A DNA stretch of 64,000 bases from Chitinophaga fulva (GCF_012927205.1 NZ_JABBGC010000001.1:3968810-4032809); one strand, 5' to 3'; shown: positions 31,063 through 42,101, counted from the stretch's first letter. Notes: generated by a model not told the origin, from the letters alone. Program-made: numbers and translations.

Positions 31063-34000
31063 TTACAGTGTGGCTTTAAGGCTGAAACCGAGGCTGCGGT
31101 AGGTTGGCAGGCCAAATACATCTACCCCGACACCGCCAGGGTTAACGGCAGCTACCTGTTCAGGATCAAACGGCGCCTTATTATACAGGAAGAAGAGATT
31201 ATTACCGATAGCGCTGAAGTGGATCTGTTTCACCAGTTTATTCAGTTTCAAGGTATATGATATGGAAAATTCTCTCAGGCGGATAGCGGTGGCATCATAC
31301 ATATACGCTTCCGCAATGGGAGTTTTGCCGCCAATTGCTTTATAGTAATCTTTTGCATCCACTGTGGCTGTTACTGATTTGCCACTTTCATCTACGGCGT
31401 CCGGAATGGTTACCTTGCCGCCGTTATCGCGGGCGTCACCTGTTCTTTTGCTAACGCCCATCTGGTCCATCAATGCTTCTGTAATGCTGAGTACTTTACC
31501 GCCAAACTTACCATCCAGCAGGAAGCCAATAGTGACATCACGGATATTTATACTGTGGCTCCAGCCAATGATGGATTTGGGGTTGGGATTGCCCAGGTAA
31601 ATATTGTTTACGGAGAGCGGCATGTTGTCGGAACCGACTACGATATGGCCGGCTGCATCTCTCTTAAATCCGCGGCCATAAATGTCGCCGAATGAACCTC
31701 CTTGTACCAGGAATCCGGAGCCACCGCTCAGCGCATACTTCTGATCGGCGGAGGGGGTGGCTACGATAGAAGGGTTGAAGAGCTCAATGACTTTATTTTG
31801 GTTATAGGAATAGTTGATGGTAGTACTCCAGCTAACAGCATGTGTTTTAACTACGTTGAAAGTTATGGCCGCTTCAACACCGGTATTCTGGATATTACCT
31901 CCGTTTACGTCTGCAGCGGTACCGGCGCCAAGGCCTGGCGCTACGGTAATGTCTTGAAAGAATTGGTTGGTGATATTGGATTTATACACTGTTACGTCCA
32001 GTGACAGCCGATTTTTCAGCATGCTCCATTGTGTCCCGAGCTCCAGTGATTTGTTCTTTTCCGGCTGCAGATAGTACCCGGCCACACGTATCGGGGTACT
32101 TGTTGGCGGAGTGGAAATACCTGCATTGAAGGTATACAGCGGACGGGTTCTGAATGGATCAATATCATTACCGACTACGGCATAGGATACACGGACCTTT
32201 GCATAATCAACCAGGTCAGGAAGATTGAATATCCTGCTCAGCACGGCGCTTATGCCTCCTGAGTAGTAATTGAATCCCCTGTGGGCGGTAGGTGTATAGG
32301 CAAGGGTAGAAGACCAGTCATTCCTGTCGGTCAGGTTGATGAATACTTTATCCTTGTATCCTAATTCCACTGCACCCAAAACGGATTGTATCTGACGGCG
32401 AACGGCTGTATTCTGATTTACTGCCCTGGAAATATTGCTCCAGTCAATCGCAGATTCCATGAATACATTAGGAACGGCCAGTGCTCCGCGTACGTTGGTG
32501 GTCGCGCCTTTCTGGTCCTGGATAGAACTACCCAATGTTACGCTCAGTGCCAGGTCAGTATTCAGGTTCTTGTTGGCTTGTAATACGAAGTCGCTGTACA
32601 ATGTCTGGCTATTGGTCCTGTTCACATTCAACAATCCGTTATCTGGTGCAAGGGTGGATTGAGTGGTGGCATAGGTATTACGTTGGAATGTATTCTGGTA
32701 GTAGTTATAGTTGCCTCTACTATCCCCTTGTTATCTGTATTAGAGTATGAGAGGTAGTTGGATGTTTTGTCATTGCCCCAGGTCATGCCTGCACTGTTGA
32801 TCCAGGTCATTCCTGTCTGGAAGAAATGCCTCATATAATTGGAAGTTGGTGTGGCAACTCCTTTGGAGCCCCAGCTGTCTTCACTCCCCGGTGTGGTGGC
32901 AGTAGCAGGTGTCGTTTGGCTGTAGCTGAATTGTTCTTTCGGGAATTTATAGGCCTGATCGAAAGTCATGCTGCTAACTAAATCGACTTTAGAAATACCC
33001 GCTTTCGCTTTTTTCGTCGTAATGAGTATAACCCCATTACTACCTTGACTACCGTAAAGTGAGGACGCTGAGGGTCCTTTAAGGATGTTGATGCTCTCTA
33101 TATCTTCTGGGTTAATGGTACTGAGTATATCACCGCCATCGGCTGTAGCGTTATACCATTCCGCACTGGCGCCACCGGTTGGGTTGATGAGGGGTAACCC
33201 GTCTATCACATAGAGTGGCTGGCTGTTGCGGGTAGATTTGTCACCTCTGATAACAATACGCACGGAACCACCGGCACCACCGGAAGTTCGGTTGATTTGT
33301 ACACCGGAAACTTTTCCACTGAGGCTATTAAGCACATTAGTACTTTTTACTGTATTAAGTTCTTGTGTACCCAGCTGCTGTGTAGCATAGGTAAGGTTAG
33401 AAACTCTTTTACCGAGACCAAGTGCGGTAACGACGGTTACCTCACCTATCTGGCGGCTATCGCGGTTCAGTTTCAGGTTTATTCCTTTATCAGTAGCATA
33501 TACCGCTACTGTCTTGGATTCAAAGCCAATGAAACTGATTTCGAGAAAACCTGAGGGTTCTTTGAGCACAATGGAGAAAAGGCCGTTCTGATCTGTGGTG
33601 GTGCCGATGGTAGTGCCTTTCAGCTTGATGCTGGCACCGATGAGCGGTTGATTCCTGTCATCGCTGATACGCCCGGTTACCAGGTGGGTAGTGTCTGGTT
33701 TGCGTACCTGTTCATCTCTTTGTTTGATGATGAGGGTTTTTTCGACTAATGAATAGCTGAACGGAATACCGGAAAAGCACTTTTGTAATACACCGTCTAT
33801 CGTGCTGTTGGTAATGCTGAAAGTTACTGGACCTACCTGGTCCAGGAGAGATTCATCACAAACCAGGTAGTAGCCGGTTTGTTTCCTGATCTCGTTAAAT
33901 ACTTTCTTCAGGGGAACATTCTTAACTGTCAGGGATATCTGTTGGGAATATCCCGTGGCACTTACATGCAGACTGACAGCCAATATAAAAATAGCAGTCC

Positions 34001-34076
34001 ACTTCATTAAAAGTAATATTTTGAACCTATGGTCACAGGTATAGGAATACCAGCTGCAAATGTTGTTTTTTTGCAT
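31063..34076 (-). pseudogene. SusC-family transporter with STN domain, split by a frameshift
   Basis: A SusC gene with STN domain (ISLTVKNVPLKKVFNEIRKQTGYYLVCDESLL), regulatory-like domain, plug (GVQINRTSGGAGGSVRIVIRG, PLYVIDGLP, SINILKGPSASSLYGSQGS, GVILITTKKAK) and beta-barrel ending LGFSLKATL. The frame breaks near 32715: the first part ends in nonsense after NTDNKGIVEA, while the other frame, read back from the second part, gives GNYNYYQN and runs stop-free into it. One missing G (GAGGGC becoming GAGGC) restores the frame. Translation would start at ATG 34076 (MQKNNICSWY), giving about 1000 residues. Real mutation or sequencing error cannot be separated here. Confidence 0.85.
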
Positions 34077-34165
34077 ACATTTGTATGGTTGAGTTAAAAT
34101 AAATAGCTGTAAACAAGTCTGTTTAATACTTGACCCGGACCAGTAATGTGAGCGCATTACTGGTC
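34074..34165 (-). promoter_or_regulatory. SusC leader with perfect hairpin and start-codon palindrome
   Basis: Between FecR and SusC, a perfect 11-bp hairpin GACCAGTAATG/CATTACTGGTC (34138-34148 and 34155-34165) follows an A7 run on the coding strand. CATACATTTGTATG (34074-34087), a 6-bp inverted repeat, overlaps the start codon. Layout parallels the leader at 2587-2638. Confidence 0.4.
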
Positions 34166-34266
34166 TTTTTTTAGGATAGCATCGTTGATATTATCTACAT
34201 GCGTAGTTAATTTTGGTGAATCAATAACGTGAATGATAGTTTTCGCGGTCTGTCTTAAAAAATGAT

Positions 34267-35457
34267 TTAGTCTTTTGGCATAATCACAAGTTTCTTTCCA
34301 TTCAGGCGGCTATCTACGCCCATTCCTCTCAGTACGTTTAAAGTGCCGGATAATGCGCCATTGCGGGGGATCATACCTGCAAAGCGTTTTTCGGGTACGG
34401 GGCCTTCATAAACGATTTCAAGGTCATACCACCGTGCCAGCTGACGGATGATGCTTTTGAGGTCGGCATGTTCGAAACTAAAGTATCCGTTTTTCCAGGC
34501 CAGCGCTTCTTCTTCATTGGCGGCTATAGCCACCAGGGTTGATTGATTTCGGTTATATCGCCCCTCTTCTCCTGGTTTAAGAAGAAGCGGCTTATTATCA
34601 TTCCAAAGTTGGACAGCGCCCTGTAGCAGCGTAGTGCGTATGTTTTCTTCATCAGGATAGGCCATCACATTGAATCGCGTTCCCAGTACCTTGATATTTA
34701 TTTTATTGTTGACGGTCACATGAAAGGGGTGATGGGCATTTTCTGCTACTTCAAAATAGGCTTCTCCCTGCAGGTCTACATCACGTTGCAATTCTCTGAA
34801 ATCAGTAGGGAAATGCAAGGATGAACAGGAGTTGAGCCAAACCCTGGACCCATCCGGTAATACTATCAGAAACTGCCCGCCTGGCGGAGTGGTGATCGTA
34901 TTAAATTCCACGGGAGTATTTTGTCTGGCGGAAACGTGATATTCAATTTGCCCGGCACCATTCTTCTGAATGGTAAGGCCAGACTGACTTACGATGACTC
35001 CCTGCCTGCCGGAATCAAGCATTATCTTTTCTCCGTTTGCCAGCGTTAATATTGCTTTATCACCTCCGGGGCCAACATCGTTCTGCTGCACTCGTGCGGT
35101 TTCGCTTTGCCGATGGCCGGATTTGGTATTGAAATAATACAGTGTAGCCGATACCGTTATCAATGCAGCTACCGATGCTGCAACCCACCATTTTCTTTTA
35201 GATACATATACCGGCTGGAGTATATGTTTACCGGCAAATGCCTGTTCCTGAATCCTTTCATACATAGATTGTCCCAGTGGGTCCACAACATCCGTTTCCG
35301 CAGGTAATTGTTCCCAGTCTTCATCAATGAGCGCTTTCAGGTTATTCCAATGCTCATCGGAAGCCAGTAAAGCTCCCAACTGCTCTCTTTCTGCTGCATT
35401 GATATTGCCTGCTAAATACTTGTCCAGTAATTGCTTAAATACTTGCTGTTGTTCCAT
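34267..35457 (-). CDS. FecR family anti-sigma factor
   Basis: A 396-residue anti-sigma factor. The N-terminal cytoplasmic domain (FKQLLDKYLAGNINAAEREQLGALLA) is followed by a membrane segment near 90 (WWVAASVAALITVSATLYY). The periplasmic part has the FecR core FLIVLPDGSRVWLNSCSSLHFPTDF, VDLQGEAYFEV, VLGTRFNVMAYPDEENIRTTLLQGAV and a C-terminal STN-contacting domain (FEHADLKSIIRQLARWYDLEIVYEG). It lies between the sigma gene and the broken SusC gene, and presumably monitored that transporter. Confidence 0.92.
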   Translation of the reverse strand: MEQQQVFKQLLDKYLAGNINAAEREQLGALLASDEHWNNLKALIDEDWEQLPAETDVVDPLGQSMYERIQEQAFAGKHILQPVYVSKRKWWVAASVAALITVSATLYYFNTKSGHRQSETARVQQNDVGPGGDKAILTLANGEKIMLDSGRQGVIVSQSGLTIQKNGAGQIEYHVSARQNTPVEFNTITTPPGGQFLIVLPDGSRVWLNSCSSLHFPTDFRELQRDVDLQGEAYFEVAENAHHPFHVTVNNKINIKVLGTRFNVMAYPDEENIRTTLLQGAVQLWNDNKPLLLKPGEEGRYNRNQSTLVAIAANEEEALAWKNGYFSFEHADLKSIIRQLARWYDLEIVYEGPVPEKRFAGMIPRNGALSGTLNVLRGMGVDSRLNGKKLVIMPKD

Positions 35458-35483
35458 ATACTGATATAATCATCGGCCTTCTA

Positions 35484-35537
35484 CATTAAAAGACGCAAAA
35501 GAAAAGAGATAGGGGACATGTTGAGGAAAAAAAATGT
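35484..35537 (-). promoter_or_regulatory. Sigma-FecR intergenic element, candidate ECF promoter
   Basis: On the minus strand the gap reads T8 run, CCTCAACATGTCCCC, TATCTCTTTTCTTTT, GCGTCTTTTA. The TATC-CTTTT block and GCGTcTnnTTA block match the gaps at 1462-1514 and 60576-60631. GCGTCTTTTA resembles the CGTCTTA-like -10 element seen before Bacteroidota anti-sigma genes. Confidence 0.45.
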
Positions 35538-35557
35538 AGGAAGGTGAAGAGAGTAGG

Positions 35558-36106
35558 CTATTTATTGACTTCAAGGTATTGACGGATAGACACTAATGCA
35601 CGGACAATATGCTTTTTAACTGTTTCCCGGACTATGCCGGTGCGGGATGCAATCTGATCATAGGAAAGCCCCTGTTCTCTGCTTAACTTGAAAATATGGC
35701 GACGCTGAGGGGGTAGTTTTTCTATCGCTTTGGAGATAAGTGCGGCTGATTCGCGGGATATAGTTACAGTATGAGGCAGAAGACTATCGTCGGCACTGAG
35801 TTCCAGGTTGGGGTCCAAGGGAATCTGTGGGAGCTGATGTTTGCGCATATAAGAAATCACTTCATTACAGGTGACCACCCGGAGGTAACTGTCCATACAC
35901 TGCACCGTTTTAAGCGCACTGCGCTTTAGCCATAGTTTGATGAAAATATTTTGTACAATATCCTCCGCTTCCTGGGACTGTTTCAAGTAAGTGAGTGCTA
36001 TCTTATATATCTTCTTCCAGTATCTGTTATATAGTTCCTTGAAGGCATCCTGACTACCCTGGGCTAACAATTCGCGTAAATCTTCTTCAGACAACAAATT
36101 GTTCAT
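35558..36106 (-). CDS. ECF sigma factor, FecI type
   Basis: A 182-residue sigma factor. Region 2: AFKELYNRYWKKIYKIALTYLKQSQEAEDIVQNIFIKLWLKR. Region 4: LPPQRRHIFKLSREQGLSYDQIASRTGIVRETVKKHIVRALVSIRQYLE. It heads the minus-strand locus sigma-FecR-SusC-SusD-GH18 and is divergent from a second SusC gene. ATG start with MNNLLSEEDLRELLAQ. Confidence 0.92.
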   Translation of the reverse strand: MNNLLSEEDLRELLAQGSQDAFKELYNRYWKKIYKIALTYLKQSQEAEDIVQNIFIKLWLKRSALKTVQCMDSYLRVVTCNEVISYMRKHQLPQIPLDPNLELSADDSLLPHTVTISRESAALISKAIEKLPPQRRHIFKLSREQGLSYDQIASRTGIVRETVKKHIVRALVSIRQYLEVNK

Positions 36107-36426
36107 TGTTCTTGCATTTGTATAAACTGAATAGGATTAAAGCTAGTAAAAATAAAGAAACAAAAAAAAATTGCAATGGTATCGCAAGGTTTTTTGTTAT
36201 CCGGTGCAGATAAAAGAAATATTCGGGATTTTACCAGGTAGAATTTAGTCGTTAAGTAAGCAATTCCCACGGCAAAAATACCATTTGTAATGATCAAATT
36301 AAAGGTTGTATACCGGTTGACTTAGAACAAACTTTATATCAGCTTTGGAGAGGTCGGGTACTTGGGTAATGAATATGAACAATGAATGAGCATTCCACGA
36401 ACTAGTCACCTATTATAATTTCCTTT
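36107..36426. other. Divergent intergenic region between sigma factor and SusC genes
   Basis: About 320 nt, AT-rich, no gene. It must hold promoters for both directions, but I see no confident -33/-7 pair. The plus-strand SusC gene has no sigma/FecR pair of its own here. Confidence 0.4.
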
Positions 36427-39400
36427 ATGAACCAATCTAAATCGTTACTATGGACGATCGCACTACTGTGTATTGTCCTGCACGCAACGCGAACTTATGC
36501 CCAGAACAAAATCAATGTCAGGGGCATTGTCACAGATTCTACCGGAACGTCACTGCCCGGCGCTACAGTCAGCCAGGATGACAATATAAAAAATGGGACA
36601 ATTACCAGCCCGGAAGGGCGGTTTGAACTAAATGTCCCTGCCGGCAGCCGGCTGAAAGTCACGATGACAGGCTTTCAGGTTGCATTCGCCATGGCCGGCA
36701 CTTCCCAGCTGACCATTAAACTGCGTCCTGCCACCACTGAATTAACAGATGTCGTAGTGGTGGGTTATGGTACGCAGAAACGTACTAAAATGACGTCTGC
36801 GGTATCCTCCATGAATGCGAAGGATATACAGCTGATTCCGGCCACCAATTTGTCCAATACATTGGCGGGACGTATGTCCGGGGTTTTCATCAGTTCCGGG
36901 ACCGGTACCCCTGGCATAGGCTCCAAAGTCAAAGTACGCGCGCTCTCTTCATTCAGTAAAAGCGCTACTGAGCCCTTATATGTGATTGACGGTATCGTAA
37001 GGGATAAAACGAGCTTTGATGCATTAGACCCTAATGAAGTAGCAGACATCACCGTTTTAAAAGATGCATCTTCAGCGGCGATCTATGGCTCCCGTTCTTC
37101 CCCAATTTTAATGCTACCTACAACACGCAACGCGTGGGTGCGCTGCCGCAATACATGCCGGTAAAGGATGCTTTGAATTTAACCAAGGCGGTTAACGGAG
37201 GCATCAGCGATGAAGAAATCAACTGGGTACTGAAAAACAATCCTAACGGCGACAATTACTACAAAGCCGCTTACTCCAACCCTTCCAGCCAGCGCTATGC
37301 CATCAGCGTTTCCGGCGGTAATGAAAAAATCAGGGGATATATTGGCGGATCTTATGTCAGAGAAAACGGGTTCCTTCCACAGGTAAACTATGCCAAATAC
37401 AACCTGCGTGGTAATGTACAGGCCAACCTGGTGAAAAACCTCACACTGGGCTTAAACATGTCCACCAGTAACGGCACCCGCAGCCGCTTCAACTTTACCT
37501 ATGACTATGAGTCCGACGATCTGAATAACCTCTGGGGCAAGCTGTTGTACTGGGATGTATTTGCATCGCCTTATATCAACGGCAAACCGAATAACCCCGG
37601 ATGGCTGGGCAACCCTATAGAAATGATGAGGAATGGCGGTTACTGGCGAAAAGACAATCAGCAGATAGATGCCCTCGTTACAGCAGAGTACAAAATTCCA
37701 TTTGTAGAGGGGCTGAGCGTAAAAGGTACTTACAGTAAGAACTTTGACAACGGCTATGTAAAAACATTTGCCAAAAAACAACAACTGTATAACTTCAAGA
37801 AAACAGGCCCCAATGGCCTGATCTACACAGATTCACTGGTCGGCACTGTCATGAGCGGCGATCCTGGCACTCCTTATTTAGGAAACATCTACGACAGGTC
37901 CAACAATTATCAGCTGAACACACAGATCAATTACGATAGGTCATTCGGAAAACACACGGTGGGCGCCCTGCTTGTTTATGAACAGTTTGAAGGGTTCACC
38001 AATAACCTGGAACTGATGCGGTATAATTTTCCGCTCATAGCAACAGACCAGTTTTTGTATACCAGCGCCAACAATGCTGATTGGTCTACGAAAGGCGGGG
38101 AAGGCCAGATCGGCAGGTTATCCTATATAGGAAGGATCAATTATGATTATGATGCCAAATACCTTTTCAGCGCATCTGTCAGGAGAGACGGTTCTACCAA
38201 CTTCGCACCGGATAGGCGTTGGGGTTGGTTCCCTTCTGTATCTGCAGGCTGGGTTGTTTCAAGGGAAAACTTCTTCAGCTTATCTAAAATTGGTCAGGTG
38301 GTTGATTTCTTAAAGCTGAGAGGGTCCTACGCCACTACAGGTAATGATATTCTTGATAAAGACGATCCTAACAGCAGATGGAGATGGATGGAGCAATATA
38401 TTATCAAGGACGGCAGTTATTATCTCGGCGCCACCGGCACTCCCGCACCGCGCCTGGATTATGGAGGTCTCTCTAACAGTGGCCTCACCTGGGAAAAATC
38501 AAATTCCACCGGCATAGGGGTGGACGCTACGATATTTAAAAATATCCGGTTCAGCTTCGATTACTGGAAACGTCAGTCCTATGATATATTAGGCAGCCGC
38601 GTTTTAGCCATCCCGATTGAATTTGGCGCTACCCTGCCTCCGGAAAATTATGGAAAAGTAAATTCCCATGGTATTGAAATTGAACTAGGTTATAATAACA
38701 ACATCGGCAAAAATTTCAGCTATAACGTAAAAGGCGTGTTCACCTATGCCACTAACAAGGTCATAAAGAAAGATGTGGCGGCCAATGCCCAGGATTATGC
38801 CAACCCCAACGGGAAAACGCTGGCCTACAAATATGGCTACCAGGCTTTAGGCATTATACGCTCAGAAAGTGATCTGAGTAAATTACCAGCCGGCTATACC
38901 ATCAACGGAGTAGCGCCTGCTGTTGGAGATATGTTACTCGCTGATCTCAGCGGCCCCGATGGAAAACCGGATAATAAAGTAGACAGCTACGATCAGATGG
39001 TGCTGGGCAACTATTTCGGCGCAGACAATGCTCCCATTTCTTATGGACTGAATATCTCCATGTCTTATAAAGGCTTTACGGTAGATGCATTGTTCTCCGG
39101 TCTTACAGGATATAAAATAGAGTATAATGATCCCTGGGGTAAAGGCTTTGGCGGCGGTGGCAAAGTGCCGGTATACCATGCTGATTCCTGGAGCACTGAT
39201 AATCCGAATGGCTCCACTCCAAAATTGTATCCAGGTGGAAATCCGCACTCAGCAGGCTACCAATGGACTTCTACTTTCAATGTCTATAACGGAGGATTCT
39301 TACGGATGAAATACCTGAACATTAATTACAAGCTTCCTGATGCAATATTAAACAGGCTGTCAATGCAGGATGTGAGGGTTTTCGTGGCGGGTTCAAACCT

Positions 39401-39503
39401 CTTTAACATAACAAAGTTCAAGATGTATGATCCTGAAATATTAGGGTTCATGAGTTATCCCACCTCAAAAACATTTACTGTGGGAATTGATGTCAGATTG
39501 TAA
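36427..39503 (+). pseudogene. SusC-family transporter disrupted by an internal out-of-frame deletion
   Basis: The N-terminal part has a signal peptide, regulatory-like domain (VRGIVTDSTGTSLPGATV) and plug up to DPNEVADITVLKDASSAAIYGSRSS. At about 37101 the frame changes: the expected GVILVTTK-type segment is absent and the next recognisable residues, NFNATYNTQRVGALPQYMPVKDALNL, are in another frame that is open to the barrel end TVGIDVRL at 39503. By comparison with the other SusC genes here about 17-20 residues are missing, with a net shift of frame. The product would be a truncated plug, so the gene is probably dead. It has no STN domain, and no sigma pair precedes it. Confidence 0.87.
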
Positions 39504-39532
39504 CAGCCGTGTTTAAACCAAAAGCCAAAAAA

Positions 39533-41275
39533 ATGAAGAACAAATTAAATATAGCCATACTCACCTTTTCCATTCCCTTCTTAATGATGGGTTGCAATAA
39601 GGTACTTGATAAAACGAACCTTTCTGCTGTCGGCCCTGACCAGGTATGGTCGGATGTAAATATGTCGACGGCGTATTTAAACCAGATCTACTTTGCCCTG
39701 ATGCCAGGCAATACAAGTGGCAGCGGTAATGAAACAGATGAAGGGGTCCCTTATCAGAAACAAACCAGTGAATGGCTTAGGGGAACAGCTACCATTGACT
39801 CGTGGGACAACTTTAAGACCTATAACAGCATACGCACCATCAATATCCTGCTGGGCAATATTGATAAAGCTACTTTCAGCCAGGCAGACAAAGATAAGAT
39901 CAAAGGACAGGCATTATTCTGGAGGGCATGGGCCTATCATGACCTGGTAAGCAATTATGGTGGCGTGCCTTTGATACTGGAAGCACAGTCTCCCACCACA
40001 GATCTGACAACACTGCAGAAGCCACGCAATAAAACATCTGAATGTGTGACACAGATCTTAAAAGACATAGATAACGCCATCGCCTTATTACCTGATGCTT
40101 TCACTGATAGTGATCTCGGAAGAGTGGATAAAGGCGTGGCCCTGGCTTTCAAAGGAAGAGTACTGATGTTCTATGCAAGCCCCCTGTTCAATGGATTGGG
40201 AGGTATTGCTTCGTGGCAGAAGGCATTCGATGCCACTAAAGCAGCCAAAGAATTTTTAGATGGCCGCGGCAAAGGACTGTACAGCCCTTACAACAAAATA
40301 TGGGATGACGAGTTAAACAAGGAAGTAGTAATGGTGCGTCGGTACAACTATCCGCAGGCCGTCTATTTCCAGGGCGGTCTGATGCCCCTGAACTGGTCTA
40401 AAGACGAGGTGGGAAAAGACCGTCCTTCCCTGGAACTGGTGAACGCTTTCCCTATGAAAGATGGCTCCTCCTGGGAATCCCAGACAAGAAGCTATGATAC
40501 TTTGTTTTCAAACAGGGATGACCGCTTCTATGCCAACATTTATTACAACGGATCTCCCAATCAGTATTTAAAGGGAATGCGTGATGATAAAACTTACCTG
40601 TGGACATATTTCACCAGCATAACCAATTATAGCGGCGTTACCGGTCTTGAAGGTGCACATAACGCTGTAACACAAGACCCGCTCTGGTCTAATTCCAGCT
40701 TCTACCGCATAAAAGCAATTGATAAAACAATCGATAAAGGCACTGTCTATAATGCGGCGGTGGACTGGATCGAAATACGCTATGCAGAAGTATTAATGAA
40801 CTATGCAGAATGCGCTAACGAAACAGGTAACACCGCGGCTGCGCTGGATGTATTAAAACAGATCAGGGCCCGTGCAGGCGTTTTACCAGGCATATCTGGC
40901 AATTATGGCATTACAGCAGCGACACAGCCTGATGTCCGGACAGCTGTCCTGAAGGAGCGTTTTGTTGAGTTTTGTTTTGAAGGAAAACGTATGAATGATT
41001 TACGCAGATGGAAAATGTTTGACTACCTGAGAGCCTTGCCTCAACGCCACGGTATTGCCGTTTTATTGAAGGCCGGCCAGCCTGATGTAAGCCCCCTGTC
41101 GGATATCAGCACAGTATGGAACAGGTTCACTTCCACCGTTATCACAACAGATGCGGCTAACATCGCTATTAAAGATCAGTACTATATCTACGCTATTCCT
41201 AAAACTATCTTGGACAGGAACCCGTTATTAAAACAAAACAATAACTGGGGAGGAGATTTCGATCCTTTACAATAA
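39533..41275 (+). CDS. SusD/RagB-family lipoprotein
   Basis: A 580-residue surface lipoprotein. I start at ATG 39533 (MKNKLNIAILTFSIPFLMMGC) because it begins the signal peptide; a GTG at 39509 is in frame. The lipobox is FLMMGC. SusD features: FWRAWAYHDLVSNYGGVPLILE, TQILKDIDNAIALLPD, EIRYAEVLMNYAECANETGN, and the C-terminal VLKERFVEFCFEGKRMNDLRRWKMF. It follows the broken SusC gene by 29 nt and appears intact itself. Confidence 0.92.
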   Translation: MKNKLNIAILTFSIPFLMMGCNKVLDKTNLSAVGPDQVWSDVNMSTAYLNQIYFALMPGNTSGSGNETDEGVPYQKQTSEWLRGTATIDSWDNFKTYNSIRTINILLGNIDKATFSQADKDKIKGQALFWRAWAYHDLVSNYGGVPLILEAQSPTTDLTTLQKPRNKTSECVTQILKDIDNAIALLPDAFTDSDLGRVDKGVALAFKGRVLMFYASPLFNGLGGIASWQKAFDATKAAKEFLDGRGKGLYSPYNKIWDDELNKEVVMVRRYNYPQAVYFQGGLMPLNWSKDEVGKDRPSLELVNAFPMKDGSSWESQTRSYDTLFSNRDDRFYANIYYNGSPNQYLKGMRDDKTYLWTYFTSITNYSGVTGLEGAHNAVTQDPLWSNSSFYRIKAIDKTIDKGTVYNAAVDWIEIRYAEVLMNYAECANETGNTAAALDVLKQIRARAGVLPGISGNYGITAATQPDVRTAVLKERFVEFCFEGKRMNDLRRWKMFDYLRALPQRHGIAVLLKAGQPDVSPLSDISTVWNRFTSTVITTDAANIAIKDQYYIYAIPKTILDRNPLLKQNNNWGGDFDPLQ

Positions 41276-41312
41276 TATTCCGACAGATCGATTTGACCAC
41301 ATCTTTCGGGTG

Positions 41313-41341
41313 CAGGGACGCTGATAGGGCGTCCCTGTTTA
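41313..41341 (+). terminator. Terminator after SusD
   Basis: A perfect 9-bp stem CAGGGACGC/GCGTCCCTG (41313-41321, 41329-41337) followed by TTTATTTT. Confidence 0.8.
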
Positions 41342-41421
41342 TTTTAGGGAAGCGTTTCATCAACTACCTAATTAATTTATTAGTATTAAAAATAAATAAC
41401 ACCACCATTTGCAATACGAAA

Positions 41422-41444
41422 AAAGGCCGCGCAAGGCGGCCTTT
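41422..41444 (-). terminator. Terminator downstream of the TlpA remnant
   Basis: A perfect 9-bp stem AAAGGCCGC/GCGGCCTTT with a 5-nt loop; on the minus strand it ends GGCCTTTTTTCG. It lies 27 nt past the stop of the TlpA fragment, so the fragment kept its terminator. Confidence 0.75.
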
Positions 41445-41470
41445 GGGTTAATGGTTGGTGCTTGACGTTA

Positions 41471-41698
41471 CTATTTTTTCACTTCGCTTTCCAACAGCAG
41501 CTTCAGTTCTTTGCTGGAAGGCCGGGGAGCGTCGGTGGATACAATATTCCCTTTTTTATCAAATACCATGAAACGCGGAATGCCCTTGATGTTGTAAGAC
41601 CTGGTAATTTCGCTCCTGCCGCTGGCAAAAAGCTGCACCCCTCCAAGCTCCTCGCTGGCAATAAAGTCCTTCCATTTCTGATGGTCCTTTCTTTTTAT
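41471..41698 (-). pseudogene. C-terminal remnant of a TlpA-like thioredoxin
   Basis: The minus strand here encodes KWKDFIASEELGG, FASGRSEITRSYNIKGIP, RFMVFDKKGNIVSTDAP and ELKLLLESEVKK before a TAG. This is the last 70 or so residues of an AhpC/TSA-type thioredoxin domain, with the cis-Pro motif (IKGIPRFMVFDKKG). The N-terminal part with the CxxC is missing and an in-frame TAG (41699-41701) precedes the fragment. It is not in the frame of the 87-codon open frame that overlaps it. Confidence 0.75.
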
Positions 41699-41820
41699 CT
41701 ACATTAACCATATTTGTATGTTTTAAGCGAAAATCGATAAAATAGTTTATGTAATGGATTATGGACTTGTAGGAGTGTTGTCCAATTGAAACTAGTTTTG
41801 GCTTCACACTGAAATCGGCC

Positions 41821-42072
41821 ATGAAAAGACGGAATTTTGTAAAAGCGGCGGGAGGTTATGTCCTTTTATTTCCCTTGATTAAGCCATTTGCCAATATTAG
41901 CATTAATGAAGGAGACATTGATTTGATACGGATTTTGAAAATATTTAAAGAGAAAAAATTTGATGGTGTATTTATCCCCGACCATACTCCTCAAATGAGC
42001 TGTGATGCCCCATGGTATGCAGGTATGGCTTATACATTGGGCTATATGAAGGCAGATTTGAATTTGATTTAG
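41821..42072 (+). pseudogene. Mannonate dehydratase-like gene with its middle deleted
   Basis: An 83-codon frame joining a Tat-like signal (MKRRNFVKAAGGYVLLFPL) to the C-terminus of a UxuA-type D-mannonate dehydratase (EGDIDLIRILKIFKEKKFDG, then VFIPDHTPQMSCDAPWYAGM and a final AYTLGYMKA helix). In the family this C-terminus follows about 300 residues of TIM barrel, which are absent. The junction is in frame. It cannot be an active enzyme. It suggests that the plus-strand SusC/SusD locus once handled a hexuronate or related sugar acid. Confidence 0.65.
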
Positions 42073-42101
42073 CAAGGAGGTGAGAAATATATTTTCAGCC
42101 A

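Noticed and set aside
41559..41822. An 87-codon minus-strand frame next to the SusD terminator
   Set aside because: The true coding trace there is in another minus-strand frame (TlpA C-terminus); this frame is a shadow of the remnant.
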